From Rhizobium sp. SEMIA4064 (GTDB taxonomy: Bacteria; Pseudomonadota; Alphaproteobacteria; Rhizobiales; Rhizobiaceae): 64,000 nucleotides of DNA. Below the pieces are notes generated by a model, which searched no databases, was not told the origin of the DNA, and saw only the letters and a list, made by a program, of their open reading frames with translations. The position numbers were made by a program, and so were the translations under genes. The stretch covers positions 1 through 64,000 of the forward strand of contig NZ_PYJN01000006.1 of assembly GCF_003025035.1 (NCBI RefSeq), given 5' to 3'. Below are positions 20,532-31,394 of the stretch, in pieces; within the stretch, counting starts at the first letter, position 1; every line of letters starts with the position of its first letter.

Positions 20532-21404
20532 ATGAAAAATGCTCTTTGGGATTCCTATCAACTTTTCCTCGATGTCGCCCGCGGCGGCGGGCTGACGGGC
20601 GCTGCATCTTCAAGCGGGTTGAGCCCGGCAACGATCGGCCGGCGCATGCTGGACCTGGAGAGCCAGATCGGGCGTTCGCTCTTCCAGCGCAGCCAGACGG
20701 GCTATGTGCTGACCGGCGACGGCCAGGAGCTGTTCGATCAACTGCTGGAGATGGAAGCGGCTGCGCGTAAGATCGAGAGCTGGCAGCGCGACGCCCAGGG
20801 TGCGGCAATCGTCCGGATCGCGGCGGGCACCTGGGTCGGCTGGCTGCTCAGCCAGAACATGCCATCGATCTGCTCCGAACGCGACGGCTTCCGCATCGAT
20901 CTGAATCTCGCCGAACGCCGTGCCAGCCTTGCCCATCGCGAAAGCGATATCGGCATCCGCGCCTTCGAGCCGGAGGAGACCAATCTGGCGGCCGTCAAGA
21001 CCGGCGATGTCGCCTATGCGGCCTATCAAGCCCGCAACATGCGTTTCGCCGGGCCGAGACGCTGGATCGCAGTCGCGGAAGAGGATGCGATCTCCGCCTA
21101 CCTGCGCTGGCCGCATCAGAACCAGCGCGAGGCGATCGCGGTGACCGTTAACCGGCCACGCTCCCTCTACGATCTCGTGCTTGCGGGAGCGGGCATCGCC
21201 GTTCTCCCTTGCTTCGTTGGCGATCTGGAGCCGCGGCTGGAGCGGGTCGGCGAGGAAGTTGCGTCGCTTCGTCACGGGCAGTGGATCGTCATGAACGATG
21301 CCGACCGCCATCGCCGCGAAATCCGCACCGTGGTCGATCGCATGACGCGACTGCTGAAGAGCCATGCTGATCTCTTCGCCGGCAACCGGCCTACCTATAT
21401 ATGA
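20532..21404 (+). CDS. LysR-family transcriptional regulator
   Basis: DNA-binding regulator of 290 aa. A winged helix-turn-helix lies in the first 60 residues (LTGAASSSGLSPATIGRRMLDLESQIGRSLFQR), followed by a substrate-binding-like effector domain shorter and more divergent than usual. The ATG at 20532 has no clear Shine-Dalgarno sequence but the HTH begins at the right distance. It converges on the aldo/keto reductase gene across a shared hairpin. Its target and effector cannot be read from the sequence. Confidence 0.85.
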   Translation: MKNALWDSYQLFLDVARGGGLTGAASSSGLSPATIGRRMLDLESQIGRSLFQRSQTGYVLTGDGQELFDQLLEMEAAARKIESWQRDAQGAAIVRIAAGTWVGWLLSQNMPSICSERDGFRIDLNLAERRASLAHRESDIGIRAFEPEETNLAAVKTGDVAYAAYQARNMRFAGPRRWIAVAEEDAISAYLRWPHQNQREAIAVTVNRPRSLYDLVLAGAGIAVLPCFVGDLEPRLERVGEEVASLRHGQWIVMNDADRHRREIRTVVDRMTRLLKSHADLFAGNRPTYI

Positions 21405-21406
21405 AA

Positions 21407-21431
21407 ACCGGCGGCCATGGTCGCCGCCGGT
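21407..21431. terminator. Shared hairpin between convergent genes
   Basis: ACCGGCGGC (21407-21415) pairs with GCCGCCGGT (21423-21431) across a 7-base loop. It starts 2 bases after the LysR stop, with only a weak T-run (ATCTTGAT). It probably serves both convergent transcripts. Confidence 0.6.
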
Positions 21432-21459
21432 ATCTTGATCCCGGATAACGGACCAATGT

Positions 21460-22458
21460 TCAGCGAGCCGCGTCGCCCCAGCGATATTCCACCGTCGCGT
21501 CGTCCAGCTTTGCCTTCAGCGCCGGATCGAGCTTGAGGTCGATGGCGGCAAGCGTGTCGGTCAACTGGTCCGGGCGGCTGGCGCCGATGATGGCGGAGGT
21601 GATCACCGGATTGGCGGCCACCCAGGCGACGGCAAGCTGGGTGAGCGAATGGCCGGCTTCATCGGCGATGCCGCGCAGTTTCTCAATGGTCTCGAATTCG
21701 CGTTGGTGCCAGTAGCGCTGCAGATAGTTGGCGCCGGCACTGCGCAATTGCGAGCTGAACCGGCCTTCCGTCGGCGCGACGTCATGCCTGTGTTTGCCAG
21801 TCAAAAGGCCGCCTGCGATCGGATTGTAGGGAATGACGGCGATGCGCTGTTCCTCCACGAGCGGCAACAGCTCGCGCTCGATCTGGCGGAACAGCAGATT
21901 GTAGCGCGGCTGCACGGAGACGAAGCGGGCGGTGTGCAGGACATCGGCGCGGCCGAGTGCGAGCGCCAGCCGGTAGGCAAGGAAATTCGAGACACCGACA
22001 TAGCGGGCCTTACCCGAACGCACGATGACGTCGAGCGCCTCCAACGTTTCGTCGATCGGTGTTTCGCGGTCGTCGGAATGGAGCTGATAAAGGTCGACGT
22101 AATCGGTGCCGAGACGCCGCAGCGACGCATCGATGGCGTCGAGCAGGTGCTTGCGCGATGCGCCCTGGTCCCAGGGAGAGGGACCGACCTTACCAACCGC
22201 TTTGGTGGCGACGATGAAGTGGTCGCGCTTGCCCTTCAACCAGCGGCCAAGGATCTCCTCGGTGCGGCCGGCAAGCTGTTCGCCGCCGCCGAGCGGATAG
22301 ACGTCGGCCGTATCGATGAAGTTGACGCCGGCATCGGTCGCCTTGTCGAGAATGGCATGCGCGATGTCTTCCTGCTCGATCTGCAGGCCGAAGGTCATGG
22401 TGCCCAGGCACAGGCGGGAGACGCTGAGACCGGTATTGCCGAATTTTTGATACTGCAT
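21460..22458 (-). CDS. Aldo/keto reductase
   Basis: NADPH-dependent aldo/keto reductase of 332 aa with a TIM-barrel signature: GVNFIDTADVYPLG (catalytic Asp and Tyr, about residues 45-58), FIVATKAVGK with the catalytic Lys near residue 87, and YVDLYQLHSDD with the His near residue 125. The region after residue 270 (SAIIGASRPDQL) binds the 2'-phosphate end of the cofactor. Closest in style to the AKR11/AKR12 group of general stress or sugar aldehyde reductases. Physiological substrate unknown. Confidence 0.88.
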   Translation of the reverse strand: MQYQKFGNTGLSVSRLCLGTMTFGLQIEQEDIAHAILDKATDAGVNFIDTADVYPLGGGEQLAGRTEEILGRWLKGKRDHFIVATKAVGKVGPSPWDQGASRKHLLDAIDASLRRLGTDYVDLYQLHSDDRETPIDETLEALDVIVRSGKARYVGVSNFLAYRLALALGRADVLHTARFVSVQPRYNLLFRQIERELLPLVEEQRIAVIPYNPIAGGLLTGKHRHDVAPTEGRFSSQLRSAGANYLQRYWHQREFETIEKLRGIADEAGHSLTQLAVAWVAANPVITSAIIGASRPDQLTDTLAAIDLKLDPALKAKLDDATVEYRWGDAAR

Positions 22459-22783
22459 GATGGAAACCCTTGGACACGCGGGTTGATTTTGCCCTTGGGG
22501 CAGGGCGGCGAAATAGGCGGGAGGCTATTTGTAGGATGAGACGGCCCGATGTTAGCAAAGCTCATCCCGGCATTCACGCGGGAAGCGGGTCTTGCGTTCA
22601 CAATCACGTGCGCTCCGCATATTGCCGTTTCCGCGGGTGTCGCCTGCCGATTTTCGGCAAATCCGCCAAAGCTCATACTGCCTTGCTTTTCCCCCTTGTG
22701 GCCTTCGGAATTCCTTTCTAGTCTGACGGGAAAAACAGAGGGTTGGGTATCGCCGGGATGCCCTTGAACAAACAGGAGAGACC
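22459..22783. other. Divergent promoter region of the aldo/keto reductase and pot genes
   Basis: About 325 bases between the reductase and potF start codons. It contains a small perfect hairpin (TGCCGA 22645-22650, TCGGCA 22654-22659) and the potF ribosome site (CAGGAGAG). No convincing promoter boxes or open frame with a ribosome site were found. Confidence 0.5.
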
Positions 22784-23878
22784 ATGAAGTCCATGTTCGC
22801 ACGGCTGGCAGCAACGGCTTTTGCCGCCGTTTCGCTGGTGACGGCAGCTCAGGCCGAAGACAAGGTCGTCAATATCTACAACTGGTCGGATTACATCGAT
22901 GATTCGATCCTGGCCGATTTCACCAAGGAAACCGGCATCAAGGTCGTCTACGACACGTTCGATTCCAACGAGACGCTGGAGACCAAGCTCCTTGCTGGCA
23001 AGACCGGCTACGACATCGTCGTGCCGACGGCGGACTTCATGCAACGCCAGATCAAGGCAGGCGTGTTCCAAAAGCTCGACAAGTCGAAGCTGCCAAACAT
23101 TTCCAACATGTGGGACATGGTGATGAAGCGCATCTCCACCTATGATCCCGGCAACCAATATGCCGTCGACTACATGTGGGGCACCAACGGCGTCGGCTAC
23201 AATGTCGACAAGGTGAAGCAGATCCTCGGCACCGACGACAAGCCGACCCTCGACGTGATCTTCGACCCGAAGGTCGCTGCCAAGTTCAAGGATTGCGGCA
23301 TTTACATGCTTGACGCGCCGAAGGATGTCATCCCGACGGCGCTGGCCTATCTCGGCCTCGACCCGAACTCGACCAAGCCTGAGGATTTCAAGAAGGCGGA
23401 AGCGCTCCTGACGTCGATCCGGCCCTTCATCCGCAAGTTCCATTCGTCCGAATACATCAATGCGCTCGCCAACGGCGATATCTGCCTCGCCTTCGGTTAT
23501 TCCGGCGACATATTGCAGGCGCGCAACCGCGCCGAAGAGGCGAAGAACGGCGTCCATGTCGACTATTCGATCCCAGCACAGGCGCAGATGTGGTTCGACG
23601 TCATGGCGATCCCGGCCGATGCACCGCATGTGGCCGAGGCGCATGCGTTCCTGAACTACATCATGAAGCCGGAAGTCATCGCCAAGGCCAGCAACTTTGT
23701 CGCCTACGCGAATGGCAACAAGGCTTCGCAGCAGTTCGTGAACAAGGAAATCCTTGAGGATCCGGCAGTTTATCCGACCGATGAGATCATGAAGCACCTG
23801 TTCACGGTGACGCCGTGGGATCCGAAAACGCAGCGCCTGGCGACGCGCTTGTGGACCAAGGTCGTGACCGGTCAGTAA
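22784..23878 (+). CDS. potF: Polyamine ABC transporter substrate-binding protein (PotF type)
   Basis: Periplasmic polyamine-binding protein of 364 aa. A Sec signal peptide (MKSMFARLAATAFAAVSLVTAAQA) precedes EDKVVNIYNWSDYIDDSILADF, the PotF/PotD hallmark near the mature N terminus. A strong ribosome site (ACAGGAGAG) precedes the start. First gene of potFGHI. PotF relatives bind putrescine more than spermidine, which fits the puuA/puuB-like pair at 12.9-15.6 kb. A hairpin follows 7 bases after the stop and a 243-base gap separates it from potG. Confidence 0.9.
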   Translation: MKSMFARLAATAFAAVSLVTAAQAEDKVVNIYNWSDYIDDSILADFTKETGIKVVYDTFDSNETLETKLLAGKTGYDIVVPTADFMQRQIKAGVFQKLDKSKLPNISNMWDMVMKRISTYDPGNQYAVDYMWGTNGVGYNVDKVKQILGTDDKPTLDVIFDPKVAAKFKDCGIYMLDAPKDVIPTALAYLGLDPNSTKPEDFKKAEALLTSIRPFIRKFHSSEYINALANGDICLAFGYSGDILQARNRAEEAKNGVHVDYSIPAQAQMWFDVMAIPADAPHVAEAHAFLNYIMKPEVIAKASNFVAYANGNKASQQFVNKEILEDPAVYPTDEIMKHLFTVTPWDPKTQRLATRLWTKVVTGQ

Positions 23879-23885
23879 GTCAGAC

Positions 23886-23915
23886 AAAGGCCCGGACGGA
23901 AACGCCCGGGCCTTT
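23886..23915 (+). promoter_or_regulatory. Hairpin after potF (attenuator or mRNA stabiliser)
   Basis: AAAGGCCCGG (23886-23895) pairs perfectly with CCGGGCCTTT (23906-23915) across a 10-base loop. The tail is CCTTGG rather than a T-run, so termination would be partial. Confidence 0.65.
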
Positions 23916-23918
23916 CCT

Positions 23919-24023
23919 TGGAGCAATTCCAGGAAAAGTGCGAAGCGGTTTTCCGTCCGGAATGCGCAAAAACAAGGATAGAGCGGGAAAGCGATTCCGT
24001 GAAACGCTTTGCCGCTCTAGTGC
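23919..24023. repeat. Two-hairpin intergenic repeat, RIME-like
   Basis: First palindrome: ATTCC..GGAAAA (23926-23936) against TTTTCC..GGAAT. Second: GAGCGG (23981-23986) and AAGCG (23989-23993) against CGCTT (24005-24009) and CCGCTC (24012-24017). The linker carries GCAAAAACAAG. About 105 bp with two palindromes matches the rhizobial RIME description; the element at 45416-45513 shares the layout and linker. Confidence 0.6.
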
Positions 24024-24121
24024 AATGGTGATCCAGGGCGCGCAGTTCTGGATGGAATAATATGAAATCTGAAGCGCTACCGGATGGGGAAAAGCCGGAG
24101 CGGCATTCATTTCGGGGATAG

Positions 24122-25267
24122 ATGATGAAGTCTCTCGGCAATATCCGGCGTTCCTTCGCTCCTTGGGCCGATCCTTCGGCAAAGCCTTATATTTCCTTCA
24201 AGAACGTCACCAAGAAGTTCGGCGATTTCACCGCCGTCGACAATCTTTCCCTGGATATCTACAACCGCGAATTCTTCGCCCTGCTCGGCGCATCCGGCTG
24301 CGGCAAGTCCACGCTGCTGCGCATGCTGGCCGGCTTCGAGCAGCCGACGACGGGCGAGATCGTGCTGGACGGCCAGAACCTTGCTGGCACGCCACCCTAT
24401 CGCCGTCCCGTCAACATGATGTTCCAATCCTATGCGCTTTTCCCGCACATGACGGTGGAAAAGAACATCGCCTTCGGGCTGCGCCAGGACGGCATGCCGA
24501 AAGCGGAGATCGCCGAACGCGTCGCGCAGATGCTGAAGCTCGTGAAGCTGGAGCAATTTGCCAAGCGCAAGCCGAACCAGCTCTCCGGCGGCCAGCGCCA
24601 GCGCGTGGCGCTCGCCCGCTCGATCGCCAAACGGCCGAAGGTGCTGCTGCTCGACGAGCCGCTCGGCGCGCTCGACAAGAAGCTGCGCGAGGAAACCCAG
24701 TTCGAGCTGATGGACCTGCAGCAGAGCCTTGGCCTCACCTTCGTCGTCGTGACGCACGACCAGGAGGAGGCGATGACCATGGCTGACCGCATCGCGGTTA
24801 TGAGCCATGGCAGGGTCGTGCAGGTGGCGACGCCGGCGGAGATCTATGAGGCTCCGAATTCCCGCTTCGTCGCCGACTTCATCGGTGACGTGAACATTCT
24901 CGATGGCAATGTCACGCGCGCAAATAGCGGCACGGTCGAGATCGCCGTCGACAATGGCTTCACCTTGCGCACGGCAACCGGCGAAATGCCCACCGAAGGC
25001 AGCCGTGCGGGCTTCGCCATTCGGCCGGAAAAGCTACGTGTCACGCCGCGGCCGCCCGCCAACGCCTCGGTCAATGCCGCAGAGGGCGAGATCTGGGATA
25101 TTGCCTATCTCGGCGACATGACGGTGCTCCACGTCAAGCTGAAGAGCGGGCAGGTCGTGAAGGCCTCGTCGCTGAATGCGGTACGCGCTGTCGAGGAGCC
25201 TTTCGCCTACGATCAGGACGTCTGGGTCTCCTTCGATGAAAATGCCGGCGTGCTGCTGAAGGATTGA
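24122..25267 (+). CDS. potG: Polyamine ABC transporter ATPase (PotG type)
   Basis: ATPase of 381 aa that energises polyamine import. Walker A is GASGCGKST (about residues 58-66), signature LSGGQRQRVALARS, Walker B VLLLDEPLGALD, and the switch His is in VVTHDQEEAMTMADR. A C-terminal TOBE domain follows (about 300-380). The N-terminal extension of about 25 residues before the ABC core is normal for PotG. ATGs at 24122 and 24125 are both usable. The stop lies 2 bases before potH, so translation is probably coupled. Confidence 0.92.
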   Translation: MMKSLGNIRRSFAPWADPSAKPYISFKNVTKKFGDFTAVDNLSLDIYNREFFALLGASGCGKSTLLRMLAGFEQPTTGEIVLDGQNLAGTPPYRRPVNMMFQSYALFPHMTVEKNIAFGLRQDGMPKAEIAERVAQMLKLVKLEQFAKRKPNQLSGGQRQRVALARSIAKRPKVLLLDEPLGALDKKLREETQFELMDLQQSLGLTFVVVTHDQEEAMTMADRIAVMSHGRVVQVATPAEIYEAPNSRFVADFIGDVNILDGNVTRANSGTVEIAVDNGFTLRTATGEMPTEGSRAGFAIRPEKLRVTPRPPANASVNAAEGEIWDIAYLGDMTVLHVKLKSGQVVKASSLNAVRAVEEPFAYDQDVWVSFDENAGVLLKD

Positions 25268-25269
25268 TC

Positions 25270-26181
25270 ATGAGGACGCTCGGCTCATCCATCTACCAGC
25301 GCCTCGTCATCATCGTTCCTTATGCCTGGCTGCTGATCTTCTTTCTCGCGCCCTTCCTGATCGTCTTCCGCATTTCGCTGTCGACGAAGGCGCTCTCGGT
25401 TCCGCCCTATGATCCGGCTTTCAATTGGTCGGACAGTTTCAGCGATTGGTGGGACAAGCTGCAGAGCATGTCCTTCGACAACTACACCTGGCTGGCCGGC
25501 GATCCGCTCTATTTCAACGCCTATGTCCAGAGCCTGAAGATTTCAGGCATATCGACGATCCTGACGCTGATCATCGCCTATCCCATTGCCTACGGCATGG
25601 CGCAGGCGCCGCGCAGCATTCGCCCGACGCTGCTGATGCTGGTCATCCTGCCGTTCTGGACGAGCTTCCTGATCCGCGTCTATTCCTGGATGTCGATCCT
25701 GAGCACGACGGGCTTGCTCAATCAATTGCTGATGGCGCTTGGCATCATCCACGAGCCGCTGGTGATCCTGAACACCAATACCGCCGTCTATATCGGCATG
25801 GTCTATTCCTATCTGCCTTTCATGGTGCTGCCGCTCTATTCCTCGCTGGAAAAGATGGACGGCACCCTGATCGAGGCGGCGCAGGATCTCGGCTGCACGC
25901 CGATCGGCGCCTTCTGGCGCGTGACCTTCCCGCTGTCGATCCCCGGCGTCATCGCCGGCTGCATGCTGGTTTTCATCCCTGCGGTCGGCGAGTTCGTTAT
26001 CCCCGATCTGCTCGGCGGTTCCGAAACGTTGATGATCGGCAAGGTGTTGTGGAGCGAGTTCTACGGCAATACCGACTGGCCGCTGGCGTCGGCAGTGGCG
26101 ACCATCCTGCTGCTCGTGCTGGTCGTGCCCATCGTCTTCTTCCAGCATATACAGGCGAAAGCCGATGAGAAGGGGAGGTAA
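25270..26181 (+). CDS. potH: Polyamine ABC transporter permease (PotH type)
   Basis: Inner-membrane permease of 303 aa with about six helices; the first spans residues 13-35 (LVIIVPYAWLLIFFLAPFLI). The ATPase-docking EAA loop is EAAQDLGCTPIGAFWRVTFP. A long periplasmic loop after helix 1 (residues 40-85) is usual for PotB/PotH. Start at 25270 uses AAGGA inside the end of potG. It forms a heterodimer with PotI, whose gene begins 3 bases after this stop. Confidence 0.92.
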   Translation: MRTLGSSIYQRLVIIVPYAWLLIFFLAPFLIVFRISLSTKALSVPPYDPAFNWSDSFSDWWDKLQSMSFDNYTWLAGDPLYFNAYVQSLKISGISTILTLIIAYPIAYGMAQAPRSIRPTLLMLVILPFWTSFLIRVYSWMSILSTTGLLNQLLMALGIIHEPLVILNTNTAVYIGMVYSYLPFMVLPLYSSLEKMDGTLIEAAQDLGCTPIGAFWRVTFPLSIPGVIAGCMLVFIPAVGEFVIPDLLGGSETLMIGKVLWSEFYGNTDWPLASAVATILLLVLVVPIVFFQHIQAKADEKGR

Positions 26182-26184
26182 GCC

Positions 26185-27000
26185 ATGACCCGCTGGTCCC
26201 GCTTCAACATCGTATCCGTGACACTCGGTCTCGCCTTCCTGTATTTGCCGATCCTGCTGTTGGTCATCTATTCCTTCAACGCCTCGCGGCTGGTCACGGT
26301 CTGGGGCGGCTTCTCGACGCAATGGTACGGCCATCTGCTTCGAAACAACGACATGCTCAACGCCGCCTGGCTGACGGTGCGCATCGCCCTGTTTTCGGCG
26401 ACGATCGCCACCGTCCTCGGCACGCTCGCGGCGCTGACGCTGGTGCGCTACACGCGCTTTAACGGCCGCATCCTGTTTTCCGGCATGATCTACGCTCCGC
26501 TGGTCATGCCTGATGTCATCACCGGCCTGTCGCTGTTGCTGCTCTTCGTCACCGCCGGCCTCGATCGCGGCTTCTGGACGATCGTCATGGCGCATACGAC
26601 GCTGACCATGTGCTTCGTCGCGGTCGTCGTGCAGTCCAGGCTTCTGAGCTTCGACCGCTCGATCGAGGAGGCAGCGCTCGATCTCGGCGCGCCGCCGGTG
26701 CGCACCTTTTTCGAGATTACGCTGCCGATCATCGCGCCGGCCGTGTTTTCCGGATGGGTGCTAGCGCTGACGCTGTCGCTGGATGACCTGGTGATTGCCA
26801 CATTTGCTTCGGGGGCCGGCGCCAAGACTTTGCCGATGTTGATCTACAGCCAGGTGAAGCTCGGCGTGACGCCTGAGATCAACGCCATCTGCACCATCCT
26901 GATCGGTGTCGTCACCGTCGGCGTCATCTGCGCCTCGATCGTGACCAAGCGTCGCGAAGTACAGCGCCAGAGGGACGAGCAGGCGGCCGCCGCGGCATAG
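26185..27000 (+). CDS. potI: Polyamine ABC transporter permease (PotI type)
   Basis: Second permease of the polyamine importer, 271 aa, six helices. The EAA loop is EAALDLGAPPVRTFFEITLP and the downstream LTLSLDDLVIATFASG is the usual PotC/PotI segment. GGGGAGG sits just before the start. Last gene of the operon, converging on the AsmA gene with 23 bases between stops; no obvious terminator stem is in that gap. Confidence 0.92.
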   Translation: MTRWSRFNIVSVTLGLAFLYLPILLLVIYSFNASRLVTVWGGFSTQWYGHLLRNNDMLNAAWLTVRIALFSATIATVLGTLAALTLVRYTRFNGRILFSGMIYAPLVMPDVITGLSLLLLFVTAGLDRGFWTIVMAHTTLTMCFVAVVVQSRLLSFDRSIEEAALDLGAPPVRTFFEITLPIIAPAVFSGWVLALTLSLDDLVIATFASGAGAKTLPMLIYSQVKLGVTPEINAICTILIGVVTVGVICASIVTKRREVQRQRDEQAAAAA

Positions 27001-27023
27001 GGCAAGCCCGCCGTAGGTGGCGC

Positions 27024-28925
27024 CTATTGTTGCTGTGGCTGCTGACCGGGTTTTTGCAGCAGCGTCGTGACCGGCGAGATCACCGGGTCCGGCCAGGTGC
27101 CCCCGATGAAAAAGGGCAGCATTGGCAGCTCCGCCGCATTGGCCGGGTTGCTTGCCTGCATCGTGCCCGACAGCGCCAGTCCGTTACTGCGGAAGGGAAT
27201 GACGCCGTTCAGCGTCACCGTTTCGTTGCGGCCTACGATCTTGGCACTGTGAACTTCGACCGATCCCTTGGCAAAGCTCGCATCGACATCGACGCTGTCG
27301 AAGTCGAAGGATGTATCGCCGATATCGCTCATCCGGAAAAAGCCCTTTTGGGAGGCAAGCGCACGGAAGGTGGAGATGTTGAACTGCCGGAAGGAACCGG
27401 TGGCCGAGGTGAAATGCATCTTGCCGGCGACATCGCTGAGATTGGCGGCCCAGATCGGCTTCGAAGTGCTGAGCGAAAGATCGAGAGATCCGGTCGTCAG
27501 CGGCAGAGGCCCTACAAGGTTGAGCCGGGTGAACAGCCCGCCGAAATCGGCATCGTGGATGGAGATCTGCAATTTGCCGCCGCCATCGAAGTCATTTTGC
27601 GTGACCTCCAGATGCGAGGTGAGTTCTCCACCCTCGAAGCCGCTATCGCCGATATCGAATTTTGCCTTGCCGCCCGCGACCAGCAGGCTGGCGCCGATAT
27701 CATCGAACTGGAAGGGACCGAGCACGGCTTTGTTCGACGAGAGCCGCATATCCAAATCGAGGCGCTGCAGCGGATTGCCGTTGAGCAAGGCGTCGATGGC
27801 GGTATCGGCAGCGAGCCGCATGGAGAAGGCTGCCAGGAACGGATTGAGATTCATCTGGTCGAAGGCGAGCGTTCCGGAAATCTTCGGCTTGCCACCCGTG
27901 GGATAGCTTAGGTCCATGACGCCGGAGGCAGCGGAATCGTTGACCTTGAAGCTCAGATTGTTGAAGCGAAGGCCATTCGGGATTGCCGCGACGTCGGCAT
28001 TGAGGGAGACGTTTCGCAGCGTATCGGCGCCCGGCAGATGTTCTCCGCTCCAGGTCAGGAAGGAGGGCACATTCGGCACACTCAGATCCAGATTTCCGGC
28101 GAGCGCGGAAAAATTGGAAATACTGGTGGCGCCGGTATAGGCCCAATTGATCAGCGAAGAGGAGAAGCTTGTCTTCGCATCGACGCTTTTGCCGGCAAAG
28201 AGCAGCAGGGGCTGGGCGGAATTGAAATCGATCTTGACGTCCTGACCGTTGAGCCGCGCCAGGATGACGGCAGTCATCGCCCCAGACAGCCGCGGCCAGG
28301 AGATGTCGGCATTGACGCTGGTCATCTTGTAGAGATTGCCACTGCGATCGTCCGTCATCTCGACGCTGCCGTCCTCGATGGTCAGCATGCCGATGACGGC
28401 ATCCTGATCCTTGCTTATCGGCGTGCTCTGGTTGGAGGATGTCTCCACCCGTTCGATTGCTTTGGACAGCAGCCCCTCATTCGTCCAGTCGATCAGACCG
28501 GTCTCGTCGCGCCGGATATAGATCACCGGCCGCACGAAATGGAATTCATGAAAATGCGCGCGTCCGCGCAGTGCCGCAAACAGCGAGAAATCCGCCGAGA
28601 GGCTGTCGACGTGGCCGAGCACCTTGCCGTTTTTCGTCGGTTCGCGGATGGTGATCTGGTTGAGCGTCACGCGCGGCGTCGGCCAGAATTCCAGCGTCGG
28701 CGTGCCCTCGATCTGGGCGCGATATCCCGTCCAGTCCGACAGCGCGTTCTCGATGCCGGCGCGAACCAGGCCGCTGGAAATCAGGAAAGGAGCGGTTGCT
28801 CTGAAGACGGCGAAGACGATGATGATGGTGAGAAGGACAATACCCGTGGTGCGCGCAACGGCAGGTAGCCAGCGCGAGGCCGATCGCATCGTTATCAACC
28901 ACTTCTTGTTCCTCGACGCTCTCAT
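27024..28925 (-). CDS. AsmA-family envelope protein
   Basis: Large AsmA-like protein of about 633 aa. A basic N terminus and one membrane anchor (about residues 25-47, TTGIVLLTIIIVFAVFRATAPF) are followed by a long periplasmic region with the AsmA N-terminal block and repeated beta-rich segments. Family members are thought to bridge the periplasm and move lipids or help outer-membrane assembly. The proline/glutamine-rich tail (KPGQQPQQQ) is probably flexible. The start is uncertain: ATGs at 28925 and 28889 both lack a strong ribosome site. It is divergent from acetoacetyl-CoA synthetase. Confidence 0.82.
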   Translation of the reverse strand: MRASRNKKWLITMRSASRWLPAVARTTGIVLLTIIIVFAVFRATAPFLISSGLVRAGIENALSDWTGYRAQIEGTPTLEFWPTPRVTLNQITIREPTKNGKVLGHVDSLSADFSLFAALRGRAHFHEFHFVRPVIYIRRDETGLIDWTNEGLLSKAIERVETSSNQSTPISKDQDAVIGMLTIEDGSVEMTDDRSGNLYKMTSVNADISWPRLSGAMTAVILARLNGQDVKIDFNSAQPLLLFAGKSVDAKTSFSSSLINWAYTGATSISNFSALAGNLDLSVPNVPSFLTWSGEHLPGADTLRNVSLNADVAAIPNGLRFNNLSFKVNDSAASGVMDLSYPTGGKPKISGTLAFDQMNLNPFLAAFSMRLAADTAIDALLNGNPLQRLDLDMRLSSNKAVLGPFQFDDIGASLLVAGGKAKFDIGDSGFEGGELTSHLEVTQNDFDGGGKLQISIHDADFGGLFTRLNLVGPLPLTTGSLDLSLSTSKPIWAANLSDVAGKMHFTSATGSFRQFNISTFRALASQKGFFRMSDIGDTSFDFDSVDVDASFAKGSVEVHSAKIVGRNETVTLNGVIPFRSNGLALSGTMQASNPANAAELPMLPFFIGGTWPDPVISPVTTLLQKPGQQPQQQ

Positions 28926-29089
28926 GATCCAACTCAGACTTTCATACGGATAGCGCTGATATGCCTGCGTTTGCCGGATATAGGAAATGATCGGCGGATG
29001 CAAACATTGTACAGCGGGAATGCCGACAACTCAGTGACTTTATAATGCGCTGCAGCATGGTATATAAGCCGAAAACCGGAGGAGATAAT

Positions 29090-31042
<1,953 letters not shown>

Positions 31043-31059
31043 TAGTCCCTTAAAACTCA

Positions 31060-31250
31060 TGGGCAAACGCTGACCTATCGGCGGTAACCCGGCGTTAAGA
31101 GAGATTGGTCAAAGGTAAAGTCCAACTTGGGGCTGTTCGTATGAGTTAGGACGGCTTGGAGCCGTGAGGCTCCCGAGACATGACGTTGATTGACTCGAGC
31201 TTTCGTTAGGCAGCATAGACCTCAAAGGCAGCGCCATCCGCTGCCTTTTT
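31060..31250 (+). ncRNA. Candidate small RNA between acetoacetyl-CoA synthetase and helicase genes
   Basis: The 352 bases before the helicase gene lack a supported reading frame but are rich in structure. AACGC/GCGTT pairing lies around 31065-31097, and two mutually exclusive hairpins follow: ACGGCT-TGG-AGCCGT and GGAGCC-GTGA-GGCTCC (about 31151-31171). The segment ends in a perfect terminator (31224-31250). This arrangement fits an independently ended sRNA or a long 3' UTR. I could not match it to a named family from memory, and the 5' end is a guess; no clear promoter was found. Confidence 0.4.
31224..31250 (+). terminator. Strong rho-independent terminator
   Basis: AAAGGCAGCG (31224-31233) pairs perfectly with CGCTGCCTTT (31239-31248) across the 5-base loop CCATC, followed by an unbroken T-run. 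It lies 182 bases past the synthetase stop and 145 before the helicase start, so it ends either the synthetase message or a separate RNA. Confidence 0.88.
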
Positions 31251-31394
31251 TTCGTTGTGCGCCGCACAAATACGCGCCTGCTCTGTACAATGGCTTGCCG
31301 ACCAAGTATGTGCACGCCTGAAGAAGAGGCCTGCAACGTGCGGGCCACGACGATCCGCGCCGGCTGGCGCGCGAAGAATTCCGAAAGACAAGAT

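Noticed and set aside
31060..31250. 6S RNA or a named rhizobial alpha-r sRNA
   Set aside because: I could not fit the 6S open-bubble hairpin or recall a matching family sequence, so no name was given.
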